Assembly: GCA_030847615.1 (NCBI GenBank)
Contig: JAUMIR010000004.1
Span: forward strand, 233,922,501 to 233,986,500
DNA from: Gambelia wislizenii
Taxonomy: Eukaryota > Chordata > Lepidosauria > Squamata > Crotaphytidae
Direction: 5' to 3'
Length of the DNA stretch: 64,000 nt
A program made the translations under genes and the position numbers. Under the pieces are notes generated by a model that worked only from the letters and a program-made list of their open reading frames with translations, made no database searches and was not told where the DNA came from. Positions 21,996 through 32,442 of the stretch are shown here, in pieces (position 1 is the stretch's first letter; each line of letters opens with the position of its first letter).

Positions 21996-22110
21996 GGGGC
22001 CTCTGGATGCCCCGTGTCGCGGTTTTGGGGGGGCCCGGGGGGGCCCTCCCAAAACCGCGAATAACCGAAACCGCGAATGTCAAGTTCGCGAATGTGGAGG
22101 GACAACTGTA

Positions 22111-22186
22111 CTAAGAGTTCAAGTTCATCCTGTTTATTTCCCATGCTCTGTGCATTAGTATAGAGACATTTAAGACCATGGGCCAT
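22111..22186 (-). pseudogene. CR1 ORF2 start
   Basis: The ATG at 22186 (minus) begins 'MAHGLKCLYTNAQSMGNKQD', the typical CR1 ORF2 N-terminus leading into the endonuclease. After about 25 codons the frame runs into the Tigger-like insertion and resumes at 19988. ORF1 stops only ~17 bp upstream. Confidence 0.82.
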
Positions 22187-22202
22187 TCCCCCTATCTGCC
22201 TT

Positions 22203-23410
22203 TTAAAGGTTGTATTCTTCCCACTGTTTGGTTCTTGTAGTATTTGCCTTGTTGTCCAGCACTAGATGAACTCCTGTCCTCATGAATACTATCTCCCTCC
22301 CCCACACAACTCCCTCCCCCACACAACTCTGAAAGATCTTGATCAGATCCTTCAGAGTCTTAGCAAAAACATTCCTGCCAACTGCTTCGAGGTGCAACCG
22401 ATCCCTTGCCAGTAGTCCACCTCTATGAAACCGCATTCCATGGTCCAGGAAGGCAAACCGTTCCTGGCGGCACCATCTGAGCAGCCAGTTGTTCACTTCC
22501 ACTATTTTTCTCTCTCTTCCTGGGCCATCCCCTTGCACTGGACAATCAGACAAAATGACTACCTGTGCATCCAAGTCCTTCAGCTTCCTACCCAGAGCCT
22601 CATAATCCTTTTTGATATTCTGAAAGTTATGCCTTGCAGTATCAGTGGTTCACACATGGGCCAAAACGAAGGGATAACAGTCAGTAGGCTTCACGAGTTT
22701 CATCAGCCTCTCCGTTACAGCGTGGATTTTTGCACCTGGGAGACAGTGCCTCTTGAGACATCTTATCAGCCCCACAAACTACTGATTCTGTACCCCTCAA
22801 CAAAGAGTATCCTACTACCACCACACACCTCCTCTGAGGACTAGTATAAGCCAATCTGTGGCTTAAACCATCCAAGGTCTCATGCACATTCTCTGAGGCC
22901 TGGCTCTGCTGCTCTTCTTCCCATTTCTTGTCATCACGGACAAGGGAGAGCATTAAACTGGTTCTGTAGTGCCAAACTCGTAGAATGGCCCATGCTCCTT
23001 CTCCTTCTATGCGTCACATTCTTCCAAACACCAACCTCCTGTGTATCAGAACTTCTTTCCTCCACAGAGACATCCCCTGTGTGTTCCTCAACCAGGATCT
23101 TCTGCTCTGCTCTGTCTAAGAAATTTCCTGCTTCCTAATATGCTGTATAGTGGCTAATTGGGCCTCAAGTTGTTGGACCTTCTCTTCCAACAACAGAACC
23201 AACTTGCATTTGCTGCAGGTGTAGCTCTGCACACCCACAGGCAAGAACATAAACATCCCATAGCTGTTGCAAGTGACTGCAGCAGTTCCCTCACTGCCCT
23301 TATTGAATTCTCTGAAGTAGGCACTAGAACAGAACTCTGTGCCTCCTCCTCAGACTCCCAAGGTAAACACCCACGCCAAACACCACTGTTGCCATCTCTC
23401 CTGTTCACCT
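22203..23410 (-). pseudogene. CR1 ORF1
   Basis: The upstream part (~23220-23105) reads 'CSKCKLVLLLEEKVQQLEAQ', a CxxC motif followed by a coiled-coil-like helix, as in CR1 ORF1. The downstream part (22574-22203) reads 'VQGDGPGRERKIVEVNNWL' and 'GLLARDRLHLEAVGRNVFA', resembling the esterase-like (SGNH) domain of CR1 ORF1 with its late DxxH-type block. The middle is broken by stops. ORF1 proteins bind RNA; the esterase role is family knowledge. Confidence 0.8.
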
Positions 23411-23414
23411 CACT

Positions 23415-23805
23415 CCTGTATACCTCGCTCCAGAGACTGAAGCTGTAGCTATAGAGGGAGAGCTACTGGCTGCTGGCTCCTCCCTCTGTCTCTCACTCAC
23501 TTCCTCTCAACACAAGCAGCTCACCAAAAAAAAAAATGCTAATGAGTCCCCCCAAGCAAGCCTACACTCAGCCCACACAATCAAACAGCCTTGACCCAAG
23601 CAAGCACACTAGCGTTAGCCCAACAAACTCTCTGGAGCTGAAGAAATTTCATTCAACAGCCACAAGCCTACCTTATTCTGTCTCTTCCACCACACCCATG
23701 TCAAACACTCCTGTTGTCCTCTCCTGTTCGCCTCGCTCCTGTATGCTGAGCTCCAAAGACTGAAGCTGCAGCTATATAGAGAGAGAGCTACTGGCTGCTG
23801 ATCCT
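23415..23805. repeat. repeated block in CR1 5' leader (~315-bp offset)
   Basis: The segment around 23416-23490 ('ctcctgtatacctcgctcc', 'actgaagctgtagctata', 'gagagctactggctgctg') recurs around 23730-23805 with few changes. This suggests that the 5' region of this CR1 is made of ~315-bp monomers, at least two of them. The left end of the element is uncertain. Confidence 0.7.
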
Positions 23806-23978
23806 AGACCTGACATTGTTCCTGGTGGGTCAGGAGTTCCTTTGCCCAGCTTCATTTGCTATGCTACTTGTACCTCTTCTTTAAAAAAAGTAAGTAAGGC
23901 CATAGTGATCCGTTACTTAATTTCTGACCATTTAGATTGCTATAATGCACTCTAGGATGAAATTTTGTTTATTGTTTA

Positions 23979-24060
23979 TTTGCCCAACAGAGTTATCACA
24001 AGTGATGAGAGCCTATTGGCATCAGACTCCTCATCACTTGTAATAACTCTGATGGGCAAA
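23979..24060. repeat. long hairpin (about 31-bp arms)
   Basis: 'tttgcccaacagagttatca' continuing to 'caagtgatgag' pairs with its near-complement ending 'aactctgatgggcaaa' at 24060. There are about two mismatches and a ~20-base loop. It could be a palindromic MITE or just a local inverted duplication. Confidence 0.8.
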
Positions 24061-24257
24061 ATGTCAAGAATGTGATAGTAAAGACAAATTCTGAGGGGTT
24101 ATCTTGCAATCTCTCTGCCACAGAAAAGGCCCAATAAAGTGTCCTCACTAAGCATTCATCATACTGATTTTTCTACTTGTAGCATCTACTCTCTAGCCAT
24201 TGTCCAGCTTGTTTCATTGCCTACAGATCTTCTGTAAACCAAGTGGAATGTCACACT

Positions 24258-24960
24258 GGTTACTTAATGTGAAGGTGCATTCTGGGGTTGTTGAGAGGAG
24301 GAATCCATTACTCTTGAGTTACTTCCTTCACCACCTGGAGAAGAGGCAGGCAGAGTATCGAAAGTTCACAATAGGTGGAGAGGACTGTTGACTCCTCCCC
24401 TCCAGCCCTCCACGAGGCCAGTTCACTGACAAGCAAAGCCCAGAAGAGGAAGGTGGTAGAGAGTGAAACAAGAAGGATAGTAGGTTTACCCCTCATTAAA
24501 TGAGAGGCAGTCACCAAGGGAAGGGTGAATCCACCTTCTCAACAATCCCAGAAGGCAACTTCATGGTAACTAATCAATGTGGCATTCTCTGGGCTGGTGA
24601 GAGGAGGAATCCATTACTCTTGGGACATGCCCAAGCTATCTTCAGTCTAGGGAGGTGGTGACTGCCTGATCATTCAGTCCTTGATTGACTCCTGGAGGAC
24701 TCTCTTTCCAAAAACAGGACCCACCAACCTGAATTTGTCAAACTTGTAGTGACGGATGAAGGAGGAAGGTGTGGTCCAAGTGGCCGCCCAACATATTTCT
24801 ATGATCAGTGCATTATTGGAAAAGACTGCTGAGGTGGCACCTACCCTGGTGGAATGGGCCAACACTCATATACCATTAGAATACACGCTTTGATCCAGTT
24901 TGCAATGGTCTGTCTGGAGGCCCTTGTCATAGGCTTCACAGCACTGAAATAGGCATTATG
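24258..24960 (-). mobile_element. DIRS remnant E: left end, ICR and recombinase C-terminus
   Basis: The left tip reads 'aatgtgaaggtgcattctgg', followed by a diverged terminal repeat and an ICR-like stretch near 24525-24615 ('ggcaacttcatggtaactaa', 'gtggcattctctgggctggt'). On the minus strand, 24865-24674 encodes 'AHSTRVGATSAVF' (HxxR) and 'SSFIRHYKFDKF' with the catalytic Tyr. It is similar to element C (5877-11570) and truncated to the right. Confidence 0.75.
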
Positions 24961-25112
24961 GCCTTTTCCTACTCATCATTCAATAGTAAGACAAAGGCCT
25001 CAACTGAAATTTGCAGCCTTGGCAGCCAGAAGATCCCTCAGAACATTCAGGAATCCTTTGATTTCCAAATTTTCTGCAAATGAACCATCTTAACTTGTCC
25101 CCCACCAGAGAC

Positions 25113-25145
25113 GTGAAGTTTGGCTTCGTGGTAGCCAAACTTCAC
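25113..25145. repeat. perfect short hairpin
   Basis: 'gtgaagtttggct' and 'agccaaacttcac' pair perfectly over 13 bp around a 7-base loop. No known structure is assigned. Confidence 0.85.
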
Positions 25146-25210
25146 AGATGTTCTGCTCATAATAATGGAATCGCTGAATTCAACTTCCAAACATCCTCTG
25201 CCTGCCCCCA

Positions 25211-26022
25211 TCACAAAAAATCAATTCCAAGGTATGCCCTGCCACATGATTCAAGCCAACAAATTACTGAGGTAGCACAATGTTTGTCATGATAGCCAGC
25301 GAGTCCTGAGTGGGTCAAGACAAGCATCAGCAAGGATGTTGAAGTCACCCACCACCATCTCTGAGACCATGTCAGATAGCGCAGGTAAGTAAACAGCTGG
25401 CCAGCTGGATGTATAGTAGAGCAGCAGCAGATCTCTTCTGTCTCATTAGCCCAGCACAAGATACAAAACCTAAAAACAGATGCCAGGGCATGAGAGATGG
25501 AATCCTTATGGATGACTAATGACAACCCACACACAATATATGTGGGTGCTGTAGTAAATATCTGGGTGGACAAAGATGGGAAGACCCACCTCATCCAACT
25601 CATCCGCCCAGTCTCAATAATATATACTAGGTCAGCCTCCTCCTTTTATTGTGGGCTGGTTGGCATCCAATAGCAGCACCAACAGGTTGGTAGGGCAAAA
25701 CACCCTGACAGATTTCAAGTATCTATCCCACTTTTCCCTTACCACACATGCCTAACTCCCAGTGCCATACTTCCCTTTCCACAAGATTATCCCAATAGAG
25801 ATACCAATCCTCTCTGGGATTAATCCAAGTATGTGGGCAACACACAAAGCAGGTGTCAATGCCGCAGTTGAATACAACTGCATTCCTTACAGTGCTAGGC
25901 AAGATTTTAAAATTTCTGCTAAACCAACTGCCAAGAAATTCAGTGCCAGTGATTAACAAAAACAGACCGGGGATATCATTATGCAAGAAATTCTCCTCCA
26001 CGTCTGTCTCTGGTTCAACCAT
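25211..26022 (-). pseudogene. LINE endonuclease-region fragment (L2/CR1-like)
   Basis: In broken frames the minus strand suggests a LINE ORF2 N-terminal region: 'GIDTCFVCCPHTWINP', 'QIFTTAPTYIVCGLSLVI' and a run near 25370-25290 equivalent to a 'VVGDFNIHAD' block. Stops are frequent. The clade assignment is tentative. Confidence 0.5.
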
Positions 26023-26239
26023 AGTGTTCAGCTCTCATCTGAGCACTTCATGTTCCTCCTTCTGAGCCTTGCCTCTCAGGCAGGGACTCTGGAGGCAGCA
26101 TACAACAAAGTCAATCCTCTCCTACAGTGGGTGATATCATTTCATGTGAACCTGTTTCTTAACACACCCACCACACTCCAATTGTTCTCCAGTCCCAAAC
26201 AGCTTGGGCCAAGACTATCTGAAAGACTGTATCTCACTA

Positions 26240-26655
26240 TGTGAGCCTGCATGAGTTTTAAGATCTGTGGGGCAAGACTTTCTCTTGGTTCCACTATCAG
26301 AAGGTATGTTTGGTGAAGACATGGGAGAACTTCTCAGCGACTGCTCCCAAGTTGTGGAACTCACTTCCACAGGAAGTTCTGTTGGCCCCCTCCCTGCTGT
26401 CTTTCTGCCAGCAGGTGAAGACCATTTTATTTTAACTGGTTGCAGCAGATGGGGCTTTTAGTGGGAAATGTTGGATTTGTATTTGTATTGTTTTAAATGT
26501 GTTCTTAAACTGTTATTATGTGTTTTTAAACTATTTTTTTAAACTTTATGTTAATAGCCTTTTCGCTGTTCTTCATTTTATCTTGCTGTAAGCCACCTTG
26601 AATCCTGTGCTGGGAGAAAGGTGGGATATGAATTAATTAAATAAATAAAACAAAT
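26240..26655 (+). mobile_element. L2-like LINE 3' end
   Basis: A C-terminal block near 26350-26410 ('LWNSLP.EVLLAPSLL' in broken frame) precedes a 3' UTR ending 'gtaagccaccttgaatcctg', 'aggtgggatatgaattaatt' and an AAATAAATAAA-type tail, the typical L2 3' terminus. The strand is opposite to the LINE piece at 25211-26022. Confidence 0.7.
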
Positions 26656-27001
26656 AAACCACTCAAAGAAGGAATGGTGCCCCACCCTTGTGTCTTCCTG
26701 AACTGACAACCACATGTGGTGTCACCCCACAAGTGACACCTGCCATCAGTTGCTATGTCTGTTTTGCATCTTCTCATTAGTCAGAAATGTGAAGGTCTTG
26801 GTCCTGATCAGTCCTGGTCTTTCTGCAGCAACTAGCATAAACCTCAGTTTAGTGGGGAAACAGCACTTCCATGGGAACTAAAGCCAGCAGAACAAAAATA
26901 CAAAAAGCCACTTTCTTCCTCCCTTCCTGTTGACTCAGCTACAAACACCCACTGTCAGTAAGTTGTTCATAGCTGGTATCAGAGGAAGGGGAACCATATT
27001 A

Positions 27002-27452
27002 CAGCAGCACCCCGTCTCCACTGATGCGCCAATCGTGGATTCAATTATCTGCGGTTGGCGATGGCAGGGGGAGGGGGAGGGAGGATCTTACCTCCCCCGT
27101 CCTTCCCCTGGGAGGGCTCCTGTGTCGCCATGGCAGTGATCGTGGGGGTGAAGGGAGGGGGAGGAGCGAACGGGCCTCATCCCTTTCCCCCTTTGCCCCA
27201 TGATTGCCAATGCAGTAGGGTCATGGCGGGGTGAAAGTGGAAGGAGGTAAAGGAGCGAACTGGCCCCTTCTCCCTCTGCCCCCATGATCGCCACCGCAGT
27301 GCATGGCAAGGGTAAAGGTGGAAGGGGGCAGGAGCGAACTTGCCTCCCTTTCCCCGGGATGGCCCCCAGGATGGCATTCACTATTATCTGCGGAATTAGC
27401 CATCTGCGGGCACGCCCGGAACCAATCCCTCGCGGATGTGGGAGTGCTACTT
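27002..27452. mobile_element. Tigger/pogo-like MITE
   Basis: 'cagcagcaccccgtctccac' on the left and 'gcggatgtgggagtgctac' on the right form degraded inverted termini, flanked by TA at 27000-27001 and 27453-27454. The GC-rich inside contains 'gggggagg' and 'catggcagtgatcgtggggg' near-repeats in both orientations. Confidence 0.65.
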
Positions 27453-27454
27453 TA

Positions 27455-30138
27455 TTTTCAGTCCTGTTTCTTAACATCTTTGTTAAATCTTCACTTCCCC
27501 ACTGTGCATGCACTGCTGTAAACTTTTTTTACTACTATCTCCCCTCCAACATCCCCACTTCATATGCACTGCTAATGAACTATTTCCTAACCCCCCTTCA
27601 TCCCTATCCTCCCCTCTCCTACAAGCAGGATGCTTGCAAAAGTGCTTATCTGACTAGAACAACTTTGTAACATTCAATATTGCATATAATGAATAATGGT
27701 TAATTGACATTTCAGATATTGGTCAATAACTCAGAGCAACCATCCCTTCTATTGTTCTATAGATGGGATGAATCCTCATGTACTTTACTTTTAGAGATCT
27801 CAAATTGCCCCTTCCTCAAAATGAAAAGTAGAAGCCCTCCCCCGAGTGGTAATTTCATCACCAATAAGGAATGGCATCAATAAGGTAAGAATGAATTTCT
27901 TTCCATATTTTGAATTAAATACTTATACTAATTTGTATCTTGTACATACTTATACATCCAATGAATACTTGATGTTTACCTTTCTGAATTCAGTTATACT
28001 AAATGAGAAAACTACACATTTTAAAGAACTAGTTTAAACTTTATCCCCTGAACTACGATGCATCCCAGATGTTCTCATTATGATTGTTTTTTCTGCATTT
28101 AACATTTTGCCTTTTTATTGCTGCCTGAAATTATAAGTTTATTTATGTTCACATTTCAGCTGAAGAAACACAACTTTTAATTGTTAACAGATGTAATATC
28201 AAAGTATACTGATTATGTAAATGAAGGTGGGTTGTGTATTGCCATAATCCTAAAAGCTGGATCACAACTTGTCTATGGGCTGCTAATTTGTTTGTTTGTT
28301 CTATTTAATCTCTTCTTGGTGGTGCTCTGCACCAACACTCTAATTTTTTTTTTAAAAAAAAATGTTAAAATACAAAGGAACAATATATTTTAACCCATAT
28401 GACCTTATCTTCCTTGGGCTAAGATCCAAGGTTTCACTGGCATGCTTCTGCTAATACAACAAGACTTTCTCCTTCCCTTCTCCCTCCCGATGTCCTCTGC
28501 ACTACCTGAAAGTCTGCTCCAGAGGGTTTTCCAGCCATCTGAAAGCAGACTGTGAGGAAGGGAGGCTCCCCACAACTCTGCTAATAGAGCTGGTTCCATC
28601 AGAACAATAACACTGCTGAATCCTGACTTTACTTTCTTCATTGTACATATCTATTTGATGAAAGCACAATTCTGAATAAAGATTTAGTACAGAAAATATC
28701 ACAGTTTTCAAGGAGTCAGCTACTGATAAAACTGCATGATAGAACAGATAATGAATGCCCTGTGGTTCCACATTATTGTGTTATTTATATTCATTTCACT
28801 GTGTGAGGCCACTTCACTTTTGATCTAGATTTTTTTTCTTTCCTGAAAAGTTTTAATTTTACATCAGTGCATCAGAGCTAAAATAAGTATGCATACCATA
28901 GCTTGTGTTTTCCTCTATTTTAAAATGCTGTTATCAAGATTCAAATAATAACAGAACATTCTAATTCACATAATAGCACATATCACCTGTCTCTTTGTCA
29001 ATGACACATTTAAAAGCATCTTTTTATTAGAAACACAAATCAATATACTCAAGGGGCTGCAATAACTACTTTAGGCAATTTGTATTATCATTTCCTTCCT
29101 TATGTTCTGACTCTTAAGTAACTTATTATTATGAATGGCATGAAAATGGCAACCTGTCACAATTGATTTTTAAGCCAAAGGTTTTTTTTTCTTTTTGATA
29201 TAATTATCTTCCTGTTAAATAAAAGTATAGTTTATAAAAGGCAGTCTCAAATTTCAGCTCATGATAACTGAGATGACTTTTTAATAGACTTTAGAAAGAT
29301 TACTGCCCAAAATTAGTAGCTATTTGCATAGATTTGAGTGGAAAACACCCACAGATGCAAAGATACTCTCCATCAATAATTATATCATAGTAAAAGCACT
29401 CAGAATACTGAGTGGATTGTTCTACCCCACCTCCTTGACAAACTTGGGAATCTGATATTCCAAAAAGTGCATGAAATGCTGAGGATGCTAACACAAAAAT
29501 AGGTTAAACAATGTGTTTCACTGGAGTGTTCTCTGATGGAGAGTATAAGTTTTCAAAGTGTCATACAAGAATAGGATACTATCATCCCAATTTTCAGAAG
29601 TAAATATAACTTCACTACACATGAATAATTAGATTGCAAATGTAGGAATACTACTATAAGCTTCTTCGAGATAGCTTGTAGCTGTTTCAATTTCCAAAAC
29701 CAAAACCTAAAACTTAAAAGAACTGTGTCAGAAGGAAGAAAAAAAAACCTGTTAATTTTTATTTGTATAAAAGTTATGCTCCACTCTTATGATGTTCAAG
29801 AAAAACTTAAATAGCGTTAACAGCAATTAAAAAGAATCATAAAATGAAATATCCCCTAACCCCAATATAATAAAAACAGACAGATGTAGCGGGGGGGGGG
29901 GAACCTAACACACTGGGTAAGACTTACCCATCCGACAGAACAAATGACCAACTACACAAGAAGGTCTTTGCCAGATGGCAAAATACTGTTAAAGAGGATG
30001 CCTATTTATGTGACAATGTATGTGACAATATATGATGCTATTCCTTTCTTTAATTTCTAAATCTAATGTTTTTTGAAAAGAAAACATGTTTAAAATATTA
30101 GACATTTGCTCCAGACTTATTCTTATCAATCAGCCTAC
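27455..30138. other. AT-rich intron-like sequence, nothing recognised
   Basis: No exon, repeat end or strong structure was recognised in this 2.7 kb downstream of the last visible ATP9B exon. It is presumed to be intron. Confidence 0.5.
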
Positions 30139-30215
30139 CTTATTCTTTGGATTGGATGTGTTCATTACACTTCGAGTTTCTTTTCCAGTGTAAATAACAA
30201 CACCAATTACAGTTC
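30139..30215 (-). CDS. ATP9B: ATP9B exon (77 bp)
   Basis: The minus strand reads, after an AG acceptor (ttcttttcAG), a phase-1 exon encoding '[19 protein letters not shown]' and 'SNPKNK', then a GTAGGC donor. The peptide follows directly from the exon at 42876-42951, whose single trailing G completes the Gly codon. ATP9B is a P4-type ATPase of the trans-Golgi/endosomal system, in the flippase family but less well characterised biochemically. This segment leads from the actuator domain towards the next membrane segment. The paralogue ATP9A is less likely because '[19 protein letters not shown]' fits ATP9B as I remember it. The next exon is not seen to the left. Confidence 0.93.
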
Positions 30216-30780
30216 CTGAAAAGAATAAAACAAAATGTTTATATTTAAACTATATATATTTTTATTGGGTGGGGGTAGAATTTTAACTCAGAATTTTTAA
30301 ATGGGAGAAAAATAAACAGAAGACTAAGCTAATATACCTAACACAAAATTACCACATTTTCATATACTTGACGTTAAGAATTTGCTAGTTTCAAATACAA
30401 TGATCTTGTTCACATATTATGCTTTAATGTGTCATTTATTCTTCTCTCCCATTTTTAAGAAAACTTTTATAAACTTGATATATCTTTTTATAAACTTGAT
30501 ATATCTGGCATAAGTAGATATTTCATTGAGGGGGGATAAAAAAGCACATGGAACCACTTCAGGTAAAAATGGGAGAATGTACCCAGCTCTTCTCAATTAT
30601 AAGAAGAAAAGTGATTGAGAATTCAGTTGCATTAAATGTGAAGGTAGCAAAGAAGATGCAAAATCAAAAAAGGATTACCAGACCTGATGCTCAACTCATG
30701 TTCAATATAGTCAATTGATTTAAACTATGTTTACACTATATTTGCATAATTTAAAAATATGAAACACAGGTCGGTTGATA

Positions 30781-31091
30781 CAGGTCATTGCCCCACCCAC
30801 CGTATCCATGGGGGAATATGTTCTTGGACTTACCGTTTGTAAGTGAAACTGCGGATAATAGCAACCACCATAAAATACCATAGAATCATGCTGGGGAACC
30901 TAGAGAATGGCTAGGGAGGATGCCTCTCTAGGCATCTGGAGGTCCTCCAGCACGAGTCGATGGTCAACTTCAGTTGGAGAACCTCCAGGTGCCTAGAGAA
31001 AGCCTCCAGATGCCTAGAGAGATCTTTCCTCCCTGACTGTGGTTAAATGAAACCATGGTTACTGATATAGCAAATGGCGGGGGGGGACCTG
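30781..31091. mobile_element. Tigger/pogo-like MITE
   Basis: The inverted termini 'caggtcattgccccacccac' and 'gcggggggggacctg' lie between TA dinucleotides (30779-30780 and 31092-31093). 'gtatccatgggggaatatgt' is a typical subterminal motif. Internal 'cctctaggcatctggaggt'-type stretches fold back on each other. Confidence 0.72.
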
Positions 31092-31934
31092 TATAACAAT
31101 ATATGACACTAGATAGCTGCTTTGTTCAGGAATAAAATGAGTTATCAGCCAAAGTCAAATAAAAGGTCCAGTTAGGTCACAATGGGGGAATACTTCAATC
31201 TTCCAGCTCTGTTCTCTGCTTTCTCAACAATTTTAGAAGGCAAAATCTTATAATCAATCATCAACAGGATCAGGACTAAAAAAGTAATACAAATGTATAA
31301 AGGATTCAGTGTAAAGCAGACATGACTGAATTATTATTACCTTTTGAAATATGTATGTAACTAGAACATGTTTAGAAAGTTAGTTAAAGGAAATTGGGGG
31401 ATGGTCTGTTTACACTGTTTTGAGTCTCTGGTGGAAGGAAAAAATATGGCTGCCCTACATTTAATGGTGGGGGGGAGAGAGATGACATTAGTTCCATAAC
31501 AATTGACAAGTTGGTCCATTAGTACTTTATCATCAAAGATTTGATTAATATGTTGTTCAAGATAAACACACATTTTATGTGTAGAGTTCATATCATATAA
31601 ACACTATGTTATTATTCAATAATGATAACAATAATGTATTAAAATTAGATTTACTTATAATAAGGAAATGCCTATTACCCGCTGTAGTAACAAGGTATCA
31701 TAATGAAGAGATTTACAAATGTAAATAAAGTCCTAGAACAGCCTACAGTAATTTTTTAAAAGAAAAAGTAAAATTGGGAATTGGGGGCTCTAGTGGTCAC
31801 ATGAGACTCATACACTGCACTTTCCCCACTTGAATTCTATAGTAACATTGACCTGACTTCATTGACAATGCCTGAAGCATCTGCAGTTTTAGCAAGAAGG
31901 ACAGGTTGCTTACCTGTAACCATAGATCTTCGAG

Positions 31935-32105
31935 TGGTCTTCTGTGAATTCACACAGTTGGGTTATTCCTGCGCCTGTGCAGAGCATACAGAACCTTCTG
32001 GTATCGCTAGGCAGAATGTGTTCTGATACATTTTTGGCAGTAACTCCGCCCACACTAACGGTCCCTTAAAAGGTGCTCCTGCCTAATTCCCCTCGGTTCC
32101 TTGAA
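31935..32105. repeat. left inverted terminal repeat of DIRS D
   Basis: It contains 'cagttgggttattcctgcgc', 'tggtatcgctaggcagaatg' and 'tttttggcagtaactccgcc'. The reverse complement is at 37912-38092 with a handful of differences. An additional outer ~36 bases (from 31899) are present only on the left and in the ICR. Confidence 0.9.
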
Positions 32106-32184
32106 TGACCGCACAAACAGCAGCATCAGGAACATTAGAGCAAATATGCCACAGTAGGACATAGAGGGGAGGATGGGTGGGTCT

Positions 32185-32275
32185 GTGTGAATTCACAGAC
32201 CACTCGAAGATCTATGGCTACAGGTAAGCAACCTGTCCATCTTCTTCGTGGTCTCTGTGAATCACAGTTGGGTAG
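32185..32275. repeat. internal complementary region (ICR) of DIRS D
   Basis: 32185-32238 is nearly the perfect reverse complement of the left tip 31899-31951 (text 'ccactcgaagatctatggct', 'caggtaagcaacctgtcc'). 32239-32275 ('cttcttcgtggtctctgtga') matches the reverse complement of the right tip at ~38058-38094. The two tip complements are fused head to tail, as the DIRS replication model expects. Confidence 0.88.
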
Positions 32276-32442
32276 ACTAGCAAGCTTTCCCACTGGAGGA
32301 GGGTATGTCCTATACATCAGTAGACGAGGACCACCTCATACGTTATCTAAGAAAGGGATTTGCTGACAGCACATTCTTTAAGCATGAGTCATTTCACCAA
32401 TGAAATAAAGCAGTCAGTAATTCAACAATGAAATAAACTCAC

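Larger units (their letters stand above)
19991..22108 (+). mobile_element. Tigger/pogo-like MITE carrying a 2-kb GC-rich minisatellite
   Basis: The TIRs are 'cagtcgtcccttcacattcg' on the left and the reverse complement of 'tgtggagggacaactg' on the right, with TA duplicated at 19989-19990 and 22109-22110. Next to the right end is a foldback 'ggttttgggggggcccgg' against its complement. Everything between ~20075 and ~22000 is tandem GC-rich repeat. The CR1 reading frame resumes on each side, so the insertion is younger than the CR1. There is no transposase gene. Confidence 0.85.
15985..23830 (-). mobile_element. long CR1 LINE, interrupted by three insertions
   Basis: Reading leftwards on the minus strand it shows a 5' leader with repeated blocks (23830-23410), ORF1 (~23410-22203), an endonuclease start (22186-22111, continuing at 19988-19480), and RT from ~18949 down to ~16035. 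It stops at RT motif '[10 protein letters not shown]', so the extreme 3' end and the CR1 tail are missing. Insertions at 19991-22108, 18950-19446 and 17068-18185 split it. Removing them restores neighbouring CR1 blocks, which shows they came later. ORFs are broken by stops and shifts. Confidence 0.88.

Noticed and set aside
19991..22108. The GC-rich array as a promoter CpG island of a host gene
   Set aside because: It is enclosed by transposon ends inside a CR1, with no exon nearby. CpG density comes from the repeat unit.
20620..22186. Very long open frames (487, 402, 379 and 355 codons) in several frames and both strands
   Set aside because: They read through the GC-rich minisatellite, whose unit length keeps frames open. 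The peptides are Gly/Pro/Arg repeats. One frame starts at the true CR1 ORF2 ATG but enters the repeat after ~25 codons.
22425..22844. 139-codon plus-strand frame
   Set aside because: It lies antisense to CR1 ORF1, whose minus-strand motifs explain the sequence.
27284..27670. 128-codon plus-strand frame
   Set aside because: It overlaps the GC-rich interior and edge of a MITE and shows no recognisable protein.
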